A stretch of 38,507 nt of DNA from Nocardia seriolae NBRC 15557 (GTDB lineage: Bacteria; Actinomycetota; Actinomycetes; Mycobacteriales; Mycobacteriaceae). Of this stretch, positions 25,254-33,577 are shown piece after piece (the stretch's first letter is position 1; every line of letters begins with the position of its first letter). The translations under genes and the position numbers were made by a program. Under the pieces are notes generated by a model that saw only the letters and a program-made list of their open reading frames with translations, searched no databases and was not told the origin of the DNA. The stretch is from NCBI RefSeq assembly GCF_007990715.1, contig NZ_BJWY01000073.1, positions 1 through 38,507 of the forward strand, read 5' to 3'.

Positions 25254-26477
25254 ATGTTCGAACTGTCGGAGCGGGCCAGCCGCTACCGGGATGACCTGCT
25301 CGCCTTCATGGACGAGCACATCTATCCGGCGGAGGCGGTGTACGAGGCGCAGATGGCCGAGTCCGGCGACCCGCACTGCCAGCCGCCCATCGTGGAGGAG
25401 CTCAAGACCGAGGCCCGCAAGCGCGGCCTGTGGAACCTCTTCCACCCGCACCCCGAATGGGGTCCGGGCCTGACCAATCTGGAGTACGCGCCGCTGGCCG
25501 AAATCATGGGCCGCAGTGCGCATCTGGCCCCCGAGGCCACCAATTGCGCAGCCCCCGACACCGGGAACATGGAGGTGCTCACCCTTTTCGGCACCGACGA
25601 GCACAAGCGGGAATGGCTGGCGCCGCTGCTGGCCGGTGACATCCGCTCGGCCTTCGCCATGACCGAACCCGCGGTCGCCAGCTCCGACGCCACCAATATC
25701 CAGCTGCGCATGGAACGCGACGGCGACGATTACGTCCTCAACGGCCGCAAGTGGTGGACTTCCAATGCGCTGCACAAGAACTGCAAGGTGCTCATCGTCA
25801 TGGGCAAGACCGAACCCACCGGTCCGGTGCACCGCCAGCAGAGCATGATGGTCGTCCCCATCGATACCCCCGGCGTCACCGTGCAGCGCGGCCTGCCGGT
25901 CTTCGGCTACCAGGACCGCGAGGGCCACGCCGAGGTCACCTTCGAAAACGTCCGCGTCCCCAGGACGGCGCTGCTCGCGGGCGAGGGCGACGGCTTCATG
26001 ATCAGCCAGGCCCGCCTCGGCCCCGGCCGCATCCACCACTGCATGCGCTCCATCGGCATGGCCGAACGCGCTCTGGACCTGATGATCGATCGCGCCCAGT
26101 CCCGCACCACCTTCGGCGAGCCCATCGCCGATCGCGCCAATATCCAGGACTGGATCGCGGAGTCCCGCATCGAGATCGACATGGCCCGCCTGCTCACCCT
26201 CAAGGCGGCCTATCTCATGGACACCGTCGGCAACAAGGCCGCCCGCACCGAAATCGCCGCCATCAAAGTGGCCGCCCCGAACGTCGCCCTGAAGGTCGTC
26301 GACCGGGCCATCCAGATCCACGGCGGCGCAGGCGTCTCCGACGACTTCCCCCTCGCCTCCATGTACGCCCACCTGCGCACCCTGCGCCTGGCCGACGGCC
26401 CCGACGAGGTCCACAAGCGCTCCATCGCCCAGTGGGAGCTGCGCCGCCGCAACCCCACCTGGGGCAAGAAGCCCTGA
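25254..26477 (+). CDS. Acyl-CoA dehydrogenase, ACAD10/11 type
   Basis: A 407-residue flavoprotein. It has the FAD-binding FAMTEPAVASSDATN and WWTSN segments, the GRIHHCMRSIGMAERAL helix and the C-terminal IQIHGGAGVSDDFPLASMY and LADGPDEVHKRSIA. The last motifs are those of ACAD10/ACAD11 and related FadE proteins, not of short-chain enzymes. The classic Glu of the YEGT motif is absent, as in that group. With the adjacent kinase it could convert a 4-hydroxyacyl-CoA through a phosphorylated intermediate to an enoyl-CoA. AGGAG lies before the ATG. An internal promoter precedes it and a strong hairpin follows. Confidence 0.88.
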   Translation: MFELSERASRYRDDLLAFMDEHIYPAEAVYEAQMAESGDPHCQPPIVEELKTEARKRGLWNLFHPHPEWGPGLTNLEYAPLAEIMGRSAHLAPEATNCAAPDTGNMEVLTLFGTDEHKREWLAPLLAGDIRSAFAMTEPAVASSDATNIQLRMERDGDDYVLNGRKWWTSNALHKNCKVLIVMGKTEPTGPVHRQQSMMVVPIDTPGVTVQRGLPVFGYQDREGHAEVTFENVRVPRTALLAGEGDGFMISQARLGPGRIHHCMRSIGMAERALDLMIDRAQSRTTFGEPIADRANIQDWIAESRIEIDMARLLTLKAAYLMDTVGNKAARTEIAAIKVAAPNVALKVVDRAIQIHGGAGVSDDFPLASMYAHLRTLRLADGPDEVHKRSIAQWELRRRNPTWGKKP

Positions 26478-26498
26478 CCCACCGAAAAGACAGACCGA

Positions 26499-26558
26499 GA
26501 TCAGGGAGCTGTCAGCGAGGAAATCTGTCCGATTTCCCTCGCTGACAGCTCCCTGATC
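26499..26558. terminator. Very long hairpin terminator after the acyl-CoA dehydrogenase operon
   Basis: The arms 26499-26520 and 26537-26558 are perfectly complementary over 22 bp (GATCAGGGAGCTGTCAGCGA at the outer end). AAAT/ATTT pairs continue inward after a single bulged C, leaving a 7-base loop. T-rich sequence (TTGTTGGTTGGG) follows on the plus strand. It starts 22 bases after the stop. Confidence 0.85.
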
Positions 26559-26583
26559 TTGTTGGTTGGGCACGACAGTGGCG

Positions 26584-26616
26584 TGTCAGTGGGACGTCAG
26601 GGCGGTGTCAGGGCGG
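26584..26616 (+). promoter_or_regulatory. Three 11-bp direct repeats upstream of the GtrA-like gene
   Basis: GTCAG recurs at 26585, 26596 and 26607, an exact 11-base period, each within YGTCAGKGMGR-like units. Tandem direct repeats at one helical turn are typical binding sites of OmpR/PhoB-type regulators. They end about 20 bases before the chosen GtrA start. No response regulator of that class lies in the window. Confidence 0.45.
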
Positions 26617-26634
26617 GGCGTGAGAGTAGGGCTC

Positions 26635-27168
26635 GTGAACAGCACTGCACTTGCCGCCGCCGGGAACGGGAACGCCTTCGGGGGCGCGATGAGCCTCCGG
26701 CCCGCCGATGTGAGCATCGGCGTCTACCCGATGCTGCGCACCCAGGTGCTCGGGCGGGGCGGGCGCGTCATGGGGTATCTGCGCGGGGATCATGCCTTCG
26801 CGCAGTTGATTCGGTTCGCGCTGGTCGGCGGGTTCAGCAATATCTCCTACGCGCTGCTGTTCATGGCATTGAGCGGGACCGGGCCGCTGGTCGCCAATAT
26901 CGCGGGATCGATGGTCAGCACGGTGATCGCGAACGAGGTGCATCGGCGGCTCACCTTCAACGCGGCCGGGCGGGTCGGACGGGTCAAGGCGCAGTGGGAA
27001 GGCGGCGGGCTGGCCCTGATCGGGCTGGTCGTGAGCACCGCGGCGCTAGCCGCGCTGAACTTCTGGGCGCCGGGGCTGGGGCAGCTCGCTCAGGCGGGCG
27101 CGGTGATCGCGATCATGGCGGCGGTCGGCGGGCTGCGGTTCCTGGCGCTGCGCGGGTTCGTCTTCTGA
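26635..27168 (+). CDS. GtrA-family membrane protein
   Basis: The conserved part, from HAFAQLIRFALVGGFSNISYALLF to the ending GGLRFLALRGFVF, has four membrane helices and the GtrA signature. One is the EVHRRLTF loop after the second helix. GtrA-like proteins are thought to help move polyprenyl-linked sugars across the membrane or to assist cell-wall glycan enzymes. The start is uncertain. The GTG at 26635 (AGGG upstream) gives 177 residues with a 45-residue hydrophilic N-terminus; the ATGs at 26689 and 26770 are alternatives, and the last gives a typical GtrA length. It lies far from the DprE1-like gene. Confidence 0.72.
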   Translation: MNSTALAAAGNGNAFGGAMSLRPADVSIGVYPMLRTQVLGRGGRVMGYLRGDHAFAQLIRFALVGGFSNISYALLFMALSGTGPLVANIAGSMVSTVIANEVHRRLTFNAAGRVGRVKAQWEGGGLALIGLVVSTAALAALNFWAPGLGQLAQAGAVIAIMAAVGGLRFLALRGFVF

Positions 27169-27273
27169 TGGGCGCGAGTTCAGGGTCGGATTCGGGGCGT
27201 TCCCTGATGTGGGGAGCCACGGCCCGGCAGCAGGATGGAAGCAGTGTTGTGTGGTCGATAACGAGGAGGAGCC

Positions 27274-27750
27274 ATGACCACGGGTGGATACGGGTACGGG
27301 CCTTACGCCGGACCGATCGCCGGGGTGACCCCGGCCGGGATCGGCGGCCGTGCCGTCGCCCGGTTCATCGACTGGATCATCGCCGCCATCGTCGGCGCGA
27401 TCCTGTTCTGGATGCTGGACCACACCGCGGGCCTGCCGGGCTGGGCGGCGATCCTGCCGGGCGCGGGCTTCGGGTTCCTGTACTTCGTGTTCTTCGAGGT
27501 GATGACCGGTGCCACGCCGGGCAAGAAGCTCCTCGGCCTGCACGTGCTGGGATCCGGTGGCGCGCCCAAACCGAGCCTCGCGGATTCGGCCAAGCGCAAT
27601 GCGTACATGCTGCTCAACCTGATTCCGTGGATCGGCGGGCTGCTGTGGTTCTGCGCGGCCATCGCCATCGCGGTCACCGTGGGCGCGAGTGCCACCAAGC
27701 AGGGCTGGCACGACAACTTCGCCGACGGCACCCAGGTCGTCAAGAGCTGA
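27274..27750 (+). CDS. RDD-family membrane protein
   Basis: A 158-residue protein with a Gly/Tyr/Pro-rich N-terminus (about 20 residues) and an RDD domain. Arg and Asp lie in the first helix region (GRAVARFIDWIIA), a TPGKKLLGLHVL loop follows the second helix, and FADGTQVV ends the domain. About three or four membrane helices are visible. RDD proteins are widespread, and some have been linked to ion or compatible-solute transport; no role is established for this type. A strong AGGAGGAG site precedes the ATG. No operon partner is evident. Confidence 0.85.
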   Translation: MTTGGYGYGPYAGPIAGVTPAGIGGRAVARFIDWIIAAIVGAILFWMLDHTAGLPGWAAILPGAGFGFLYFVFFEVMTGATPGKKLLGLHVLGSGGAPKPSLADSAKRNAYMLLNLIPWIGGLLWFCAAIAIAVTVGASATKQGWHDNFADGTQVVKS

Positions 27751-27807
27751 GACCCGCCGCCGCTCCCCGCCCGGAATCCCTTCCGCACGACCGGCATACT
27801 GTTGGGC

Positions 27808-28814
27808 GTGTGGCGTGGACGATCGGGGTGGGCTCGGTCGCGGGCGGTCCGGGCGGGGGCGCTGGGCGCGGTATTCGTGCTCGCCGCCTGCGGCCGGAGC
27901 CCGGTCGGTTCCGAATCCCCGGTGCCGGTCGCGCTGCCGCGCAACGCACCCGCGAGCGGGGAGTACCTGCTCGAATCCAATGACGGGTACTACGCGGATC
28001 TGCGGGCCACCCTGCCGACCGTGACCGATCCCCGCACCGAGGCGAATCTCGAACGGCTGCTGCGGACTCCGGTGGCCGAATGGCTGCCCCACGACTCGGC
28101 GGTGACGGCGGCGACGATCCGGCAGGACCTGGCCCGCGCGAGCGCCGCCGGGTCGATTCCGATGTTCGTCGCCTACAACATTCCCGGACGGGACCTGCAC
28201 GGCGAATCCGGTGGGGGACAGGCCGGTGCGGACGCCTACCAGGCATCAGCGACGCCATCGGCGCGAATCCGGCCATCGTCATCCTCGAGCCGGACGCGCT
28301 GGCCCACGCCACCGAGATGAACGAGACCGACCGCGCGGCCCGGCTGGCCCTGCTGGGATTCGCCTACGGTCAACTGCTGCAACACAATCCGGCGACCGCC
28401 GTCTACCTCGACGTCGGCAACAGCACGTGGGTGGATCCGGCCCGGGTCGCCGAGCTGCTGCGCACGGTGAGCCCGGATCGGCCGGTGGCGGGCATCGCCC
28501 TCAATGTGGCCAACCGGCGGCCCGACTCCGAGATCCGCGCCTACGCGACGCGGATCCAGCAGGCCTACGGCCACCAGCTGTTCGTCATGATCGACAGCTT
28601 GGTCAACGGCGCGCCGAACACCGCGAACCTGATCGACTGGTGTAATCCGCACGGGCAGAAGCTCGGCACCCTGCCCAGCACCCGCTTCGACCGCGACGCC
28701 ATGGTCGAGCCCGCCTTCGTCAAGACCCCCGGCCAATCCGACGGCCGCTGCGGCACCAGCGAGCAGCCCGCCGGCGAGTTCGACCGGCAGCTGCTGCTCG
28801 ATCAGCTGTCCTGA
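27808..28814 (+). pseudogene. cslZ: GH6 endoglucanase-like lipoprotein (CslZ type), frameshifted
   Basis: The frame from the GTG at 27808 encodes a lipoprotein signal (VFVLAAC) and the GH6 N-terminal half up to YNIPGRDLHGESGGGQAGADAYQ. The frame is then lost near 28241-28244. The other frame resumes at GISDAIG, followed by the catalytic-acid motif ILEPDALA, VYLDVGN, IALNVAN, DWCNPHGQKLG and KTPGQSDG. About three residues (AW plus one) appear to be missing, so a deletion of 3n+1 bases, such as 10, explains the break. The usual DTSRNG motif reads DSLVNG, another departure. CATACT at 27795-27800 may be a -10 for a leaderless transcript. It converges on the glxA remnant, as expected for a cslA-glxA-cslZ locus. 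Confidence 0.75.
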
Positions 28815-28817
28815 CCC

Positions 28818-29228
28818 TCAGACGAGGTGCACCCATTTCGCGACGCTCGGCACCCCGGCGGAGTTCACGGCGAACAGCATGTACCAGCCCGACGGCGCGA
28901 TGGCCGGATTGTCCGGAACCGTCACGGAGACACCGGAATCGGAGCGCGTGAGCGGCAACTCGATCACCCGCTCGTTGGTATCGGTGACATGGGTGATCGC
29001 CGCGGGCGCGAGCAGCCGCAGATACTTCACCTCCGCCGCCGCGGGCACGGTCGCCAGACTGGTGCCCACCGTGTACTCGAACTGCTCGCCGCGCGCGATC
29101 TCGGTCGGCCCGCCCGTGATCACCGGCCGCGCCACCGAGGTGCCGTCCGGTTTGTAAAGGTAAGGCGGCGTATAGATTTCGATGCGCCGCTCGAACTTGC
29201 CGGGCAGGGTGTTCTTGGCGTCGGATAG
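28818..29228 (-). pseudogene. glxA: GlxA-type radical copper oxidase, C-terminal remnant
   Basis: Only about 136 residues remain, from SDAKNTLPGKFERRIEIYTPPYL to the stop. They form the C-terminal early-set domain (DUF1929) of galactose-oxidase-like GlxA. The copper-ligand His of this domain is present in ITHVTDTNER. The kelch domain with the Tyr-Cys cofactor and the other copper ligands is gone. The remnant is joined directly, out of frame, to truncated cslA near 29228, so one deletion removed the cslA 3' end and most of glxA. An in-frame ATG at 29276 lies inside cslA sequence and is unlikely to give a useful protein. Confidence 0.78.
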
Positions 29229-30523
29229 AACGCCATGAGCAGCAGGTAGTGCACGATCCGCGCCGGGTTGCGCCACATGCGCAGCATCTGAACAAAGAAC
29301 GGACCGAACAGCATGTGCTCGATCGCGCCGCGCGACCAGCGATTCTGCTGCTTGTAGAAATCACCCCACGAGGCCGGGCCCTCGCCGTGGGCCAGCAGAT
29401 CCGGGGGTGTACACGCCCTTCCAGTGCCGCCCCGTCTCCGGATTGCGTTGCGGCAGAATGGCGAAACTGGTCGCCATGTCCTCGGTGATGGACGGCTGGA
29501 TGCCGCCGATCTCGTTCAGCACACTCGTGCGGATGGCGTAGCTGGGGCCGACCAGCATCGGCGCGCCGTGCGCATTGGCCGCGGTCTGGATCAGGCTGTG
29601 GAATACGAACTGCTGGCTCTCGGCCAGTTGGCCACCACATTCTCCTCGGCATTCGCGTACGCCTGCGGGCCTGCGACATACGCGACATCGGGATCGTTGA
29701 AATACCCGAGCATCCGCTCGCCGAATTCGGGCATCGGGGTGTGATCCGGATCGATCCCCATGATGACTTCGTAGCGCGGCAATTCGGCGTCGGTTTCGAT
29801 CATGTCCAGCCCGGCGTTGATATTGCCGAATTTGGTGCGCGCCTCGAACGGCCCCTTGCGCTGCAGGTATTCGTCGCGGCCGGCGCGGCTCAGATACCGC
29901 ACCCGATTGCCGTGGCGGCGATCGACCGCGGCCACCGGTTCGCGCACCGCGCCGGGCCGGTCCGGATCGCCCTCGTCGAGCACGAAGACATCGAAGACGC
30001 CCGGGTGGCGATGCCGGATCTTCTTGGCCGCCAGCAGGGTTCGCTCCAGCACCGCGATGTCCTCGCTGCGCGGCACGAAGGTGATCAGCAGCGCCACGTT
30101 CAGCCCCGGGCGGGCCCGGATCGGAATCGGCTTGCGGGCCAGCGCCGTGGTCAGCGACATGGCCAGGACCAGCGCGAACCGGATGGCCTCGACCGTCACC
30201 ACCAGGGTCACCATGATGATGGCGATGGCGCCGAACTGTTCGTACTTGTCGGTCTCTCCGAGGCCGTTGTCCATCAGCCACAGCACGTACCCGCCGCCCA
30301 GCCCGGTCGAGATCAGCGACAGCGCGACGGTCAGCGCGCGCCGGCGTCTGCGCTCGAGATGCCGGAACGACACCACCTCGCCGACCCCGTCGAGCACCTC
30401 GCCGGTGACGGTCGCCTTGGCGAGTCGGGCGTCGGCCAAATTCTTTGCGCTGTAAGATTTTTCGATATCGCCGGTTTCGAGCCGACGCGGGCCGTAGGCC
30501 CTCGAAAACACCACGGACAGCAA
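29229..30523 (-). pseudogene. cslA: CslA-type family 2 glycan synthase, frameshifted and truncated
   Basis: The frame from the TTG at 30523 (GGGGGG upstream) encodes two membrane helices and the GT2 domain with VLDEGD and the DPDH metal motif. Frame is lost at NVVANW near 29623-29631, where a 4-base loss from a TGGCTGGC-like repeat explains the shift. The next frame carries LAESQQFVFHSL, MLVGPSYA and the catalytic SITEDMA. It breaks in turn at a run of five Gs (29403-29407), where one extra base returns the original frame with DFYKQQNRWSRG (the QxxRW motif). The gene then stops abruptly at LLLMAFYP, fused to the glxA remnant. CslA makes a beta-glucan-like polymer at hyphal tips in Streptomyces; this copy cannot. 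Confidence 0.8.
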
Positions 30524-30794
30524 AGCATCCCCCCAGGCGAAGCGGGCCTCACCGAACTCTCGTTCAACGCCGAACCCTCGTGCCAGAGATTATCAGAGCG
30601 GCACCCGTCGTGCGGTTCGATCCGATTGGGCTACAACGGGTTCCAGGCGTCGAACGATTACGATCTCGTGTCGGCCGCGCTGCCGCCACACATGCCGGGA
30701 TATTCGCGCGCACCCGCCTTTGTGTTTCACGCCACCGACGGAATGGATAACCGTTGCCCCGTGACCCCCGTCGATATCGCCGTGGCGGTTTGCC

Positions 30795-30800
30795 TACGCT
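30795..30800 (+). promoter_or_regulatory. Possible -10 for a leaderless SDR transcript
   Basis: TACGCT lies seven bases before the GTG at 30808. The 284-base divergent region between cslA and this gene (30524-30807) holds no other feature I can support. Confidence 0.3.
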
Positions 30801-30807
30801 CACCTTC

Positions 30808-31565
30808 GTGAGCACATCCAAGATCGTTCTCGTGACCGGAGCCGGTACCGGGCTGGGCCGGGCCGGGCCGTCACCCACGCGCTGACCGCGGCCGGGCATC
30901 GGGTCGTCGCGGCCGGGCGCACCGCCGCCACCCTGGACGCGGCGGTCGCCGCCGCGCCCGGGCCCGGATCGGCCGAGGCGTTCCGGGCCGATGTCACCGA
31001 CGCGGCGGCCGTGGAGGCGCTCTTCGCGCATATCGGCGAGCGGTGGGGGCGGCTGGACGTGCTGGTGAACAATGCCGGGATCTTCGGGCCGACCAAGCCG
31101 ATCGACGAGGTGTCGGTCCAGGAGTGGCGGCAGGTCGTGGACATCAATCTGACCGGTGCGTTCCTGTGCGCCCAGGCCGCCTTCCGGATGATGAGGAACC
31201 AGGACCCGCGGGGCGGGCGGATCATCAACAACGGGTCCCTCTCCGCGCACACCCCGCGCCCGCACACCGTCGGCTACGCGGCCAGCAAGCACGGCATCAC
31301 CGGTCTGACCAAGGCGCTCGCATTGGAAGGCCGGGCTTACGACATCGCCGCGGGTCAGATCGACATCGGCAATGCCGCAACCGAACTCACCGCCGGGATC
31401 GCGGCGGGTTCGCTCCAGGCCGACGGCAGCATCCGCCCCGAACCGACCATCGACGCCGCGAATGTGGCCCGCATCATCGCGCAGCAGGTCGAGCTGCCCC
31501 TGGACACCAATGTCCCGTTCCTGACCGTCATGGCCAATGCCATGCCCTACATCGGGCGCGGCTGA
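30808..31565 (+). pseudogene. Short-chain dehydrogenase with 5-bp repeat frameshift
   Basis: The GTG at 30808 opens with KIVLVTGAGTGLGRA, the Rossmann strand and TGxxxGxG motif, then reaches a stop in the wrong frame. The other frame continues VTHALTAAGHRVVAAGR and LDVLVNNAGIF, then the catalytic YAASK. Between them GGGCC is present three times in a row (30855-30869). Removing one copy restores a 250-residue SDR reading GLGRAVTHAL. A smaller product could start at the ATG at 31011 but would lack the cofactor site. The lesion is either decay or a slippage switch. Confidence 0.78.
30855..30869 (+). repeat. (GGGCC)3 pentanucleotide repeat inside the SDR gene
   Basis: Three exact copies of GGGCC. 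Two copies would keep the SDR frame open; three break it. Confidence 0.85.
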
Positions 31566-31612
31566 CCCGCACGACTCGTCCGAGTCCGAGCCGCACGGCT
31601 TGTCCGGGTTAC

Positions 31613-31628
31613 TCGAACAAACGTTCTA
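31613..31628 (+). promoter_or_regulatory. LexA-type SOS box
   Basis: TCGAAC-AAAC-GTTCTA differs from the actinobacterial SOS box TCGAAC-N4-GTTCGA at one position. A possible -10, TATCGT (31636-31641), lies 17 bases downstream, so the box occupies the -35 region. The small gene starts at 31650, eight bases after the -10. Confidence 0.6.
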
Positions 31629-31649
31629 CTCGAGGTATCGTTCCGGGCC

Positions 31650-31826
31650 ATGCCGGAACTCTCACGACGCGACTGGGCGACGATGAACCTGCAAGAGGTG
31701 CAGCGGCAGTTGCTGAAGGCCGCCTCCTTCGGCAAGGTGCTCTCGCCCGAGCAGCTGGAGAACGCGGCGGGCAAGATCGGTGAGGGCCTGCGGATCTTTC
31801 TCGAGGAAACCGACCACCTCAGCTAG
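31650..31826 (+). CDS. 58-residue protein behind an SOS box
   Basis: I do not recognise a family. The protein is 58 residues, soluble, without Cys, membrane helix or signal. It is largely helical: NLQEVQRQLLKAASFGKVL, a SPEQLENAAGKIGEGLRIF helix, and an acidic end EETDHLS. The ATG is the only sensible start and falls where a transcript from the -10 at 31636-31641 would begin, so it may be leaderless. The SOS box suggests induction by DNA damage. Its stop overlaps the convergent radical SAM gene by eight bases. Codon use fits the neighbourhood, which supports a real gene. Confidence 0.6.
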   Translation: MPELSRRDWATMNLQEVQRQLLKAASFGKVLSPEQLENAAGKIGEGLRIFLEETDHLS

Positions 31827-32655
31827 CCGGGACCCGTTCGAGCACGCCGCCCGCGAAAACGTCGTAGAGCGGCAGGGTTTCGAGGTGGACGTAGCCGATG
31901 TGGCAGTCGCACTGCGCCAGCGGGCGCGGGCGCAGGGCGGCGCGGTAACTGCCGTCGTAGAGATTGCCCAGTTCGGTGCGGACGAAGTGACAGCGGCGCA
32001 CGGTGCCCGCGCCGTCCACCGAGATGACCGATTCGCCGGTGCGGCAGGGCAGTCCGGCCGAGCGGTGCGGGCGCAGGCTGTAGCCGAACAGGGGGTCGAG
32101 GTCGGTCCAGGCGGCCGCGTCGGCGTCGGAGAGGGCGTGTCCCTCCGGGGCGTTCACCCAGAGGTAGACGTGGTCGGGGAGCTCGGCGCGCAGTCGGCGC
32201 GCGGCCGGGAGATGTTCGGGGAAGCCGACGATGCCGACGCCGTAGCGGATGCCGCGGCGGTCGAGGTCGGCGCATTTGGCGGCGAAGCGGGCGTGGGGTG
32301 TCTGGCCCGGGTGGTAGGTGCACCACAGGGCCAGGGTCGCCGGATCGGCGTCGGCGAGCCAGTCGGTGCGGCAGCTGAGATTGGTCTGGATGGCCACCCG
32401 CGCGACGTTCGGCCGATGCGAGAGGTCGACGAGCGCGCGCCGGTACCAGGAGCGGACCAGGCCCTCACCCCAGGGCGTGAACAGGATCGAGAGCCGATCG
32501 TCGTGCTGCCCGGCGACCCAGGCGGTGAAGCGTTCCAGGGCGGCGCGATCGGCGCGCAACTGGTCGCGGCTGTCGCGGCGCTTGGCGAAGGGGCAGTAGG
32601 GGCAGTCGTAGTCGCAGGAGGACAGCGGTCCGCGGTAGAGGATGGTGAGATCCAC
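31819..32655 (-). CDS. STM4011-family radical SAM protein
   Basis: A 278-residue radical SAM enzyme with the 4Fe-4S motif Cys14-x3-Cys18-x2-Cys21 (CDYDCPYC), followed by ILFTPWGEGL and AIQTNLSCR. The C-terminal part has Cys residues in LPCRTGES, RRCHFV and QCDCH that could hold a second cluster. The N-terminus LYRGPLSSCDYDCPYCPFA is typical of the STM4011 family. That family is usually encoded with STM4012, STM4013 and STM4014 in a biosynthetic locus of unknown product. Here only a truncated STM4012 gene remains upstream, so the enzyme may be stranded. The GTG start lies six bases after the STM4012 stop. Confidence 0.8.
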   Translation of the reverse strand: MDLTILYRGPLSSCDYDCPYCPFAKRRDSRDQLRADRAALERFTAWVAGQHDDRLSILFTPWGEGLVRSWYRRALVDLSHRPNVARVAIQTNLSCRTDWLADADPATLALWCTYHPGQTPHARFAAKCADLDRRGIRYGVGIVGFPEHLPAARRLRAELPDHVYLWVNAPEGHALSDADAAAWTDLDPLFGYSLRPHRSAGLPCRTGESVISVDGAGTVRRCHFVRTELGNLYDGSYRAALRPRPLAQCDCHIGYVHLETLPLYDVFAGGVLERVPAS

Positions 32656-32661
32656 GGCGGC

Positions 32662-33384
32662 TCACCGGGGTTCGTAGGAGGCCATGGCGGCGCGCACGGC
32701 GGGGGAGAACAGGCGCGGGCCCAGGGCGTCGGAGCGGGCCAGGCCGGCGGGGGTCAGGCGTAGCAGATCCGGGCCGGAATCGGGTTCGAGCCAGCCGGAT
32801 TCGGTGAATTCGGCGAACTCCGCCGGGAAGTGCTCGGCGGGGTGCGCGCCGAACCTCGCCCGATAGGCGGTCACGTCCATCCCCCGCGCCTGGAGCAGTG
32901 ATTGCAGCAGGTGGCGGCGGCGGGCCTCCTCCGCATCGATGCGGCGGCCGACCTCGGCGCGGGTGAAATCGGTTGTCCGCGTGTAGGCGTCGATGATGCC
33001 GCGGACCTCGCGGGTCTCGACGGCGTAGTCGAAGGAATAGTGCAGGCCCGAGGTGTAGGAGCGGGCGCCACAGCCCAGGCCGACCATGCCGTCGGTCTGG
33101 CAGGCGTAGTCGGCGGGACCGATGTCGGGGGCGTCGAGGCGGCGGAACATGCGCATCGACAGCTGTTCGTAGCCGTGGGCCAGCAGGCGATCGCGGCCCG
33201 CCGCGTACAGGCGCAGACGCTGTTCGTCCCAGTCGGTTTCGGCGGTCACGCTGAGCCGCCCGAGGCCGGTGAGCGGGCGCACGTAGAGCGGGTACAGGTA
33301 CAGCTCCTCGGGCCGCCAGGCCAGGGCGGCGTCGAGGGAGGTCCGCCAGGTGGTCTCGGTCTGGCCGTCGATGCCGTAGCCTCC
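32662..33384 (-). pseudogene. STM4012-family radical SAM protein, N-terminal half missing
   Basis: From GIDGQTETTWRTSLDAALAW onward this matches the C-terminal half of STM4012-type (HemW-like) proteins: EELYLYPLYVRPLTGLGR, YEQLSMRMFRR, DDGMVGLG-like QTDGMVGLGCGARSY, and the RRRHLLQSLLQ helix. The radical SAM core with its CxxxCxxC site is absent. The open frame continues upstream to 33540, but its added residues are unrelated and lie over a sigma-factor fragment in another frame. A deletion or rearrangement near 33385 is the simplest reading. The remaining part cannot be a radical SAM enzyme. Confidence 0.7.
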
Positions 33385-33505
33385 GGCCCGAGCGGCACAC
33401 TGATCGCACCGTCGAGCAGCGCATCGGGATAGGGCTCGAGCCAGGGGATTTCGCCGAGCCGCGTGGGTTCGGGTGGTTCGATCCCCGGAATATCCCACTG
33501 CTTGG
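33385..33505 (-). pseudogene. Probable ECF sigma-factor remnant
   Basis: In one minus-strand frame this segment reads PPEPTRLGE then IPWLEPYPDALLDGA. That resembles the linker between regions 2 and 4 of SigG/SigJ-like ECF sigma factors (TIGR02960 type). About 35 residues are recognisable, without either DNA-binding region. It abuts the truncated STM4012 gene and looks like one side of a deletion junction. Identification rests on a short motif. Confidence 0.45.
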
Positions 33506-33577
33506 CCGGGCGTCGGTTCCCGATACCCCGGCGTCCACATCAGTGCTAGCCGACAACATTGTCAAAGGAGCACGGAA

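Noticed and set aside
15462..27168. GtrA-like protein as the Rv3789 partner of the DprE1-like enzyme
   Set aside because: In mycobacteria the two genes are adjacent; here they are about 10 kb apart with unrelated operons between, so no functional link can be claimed.
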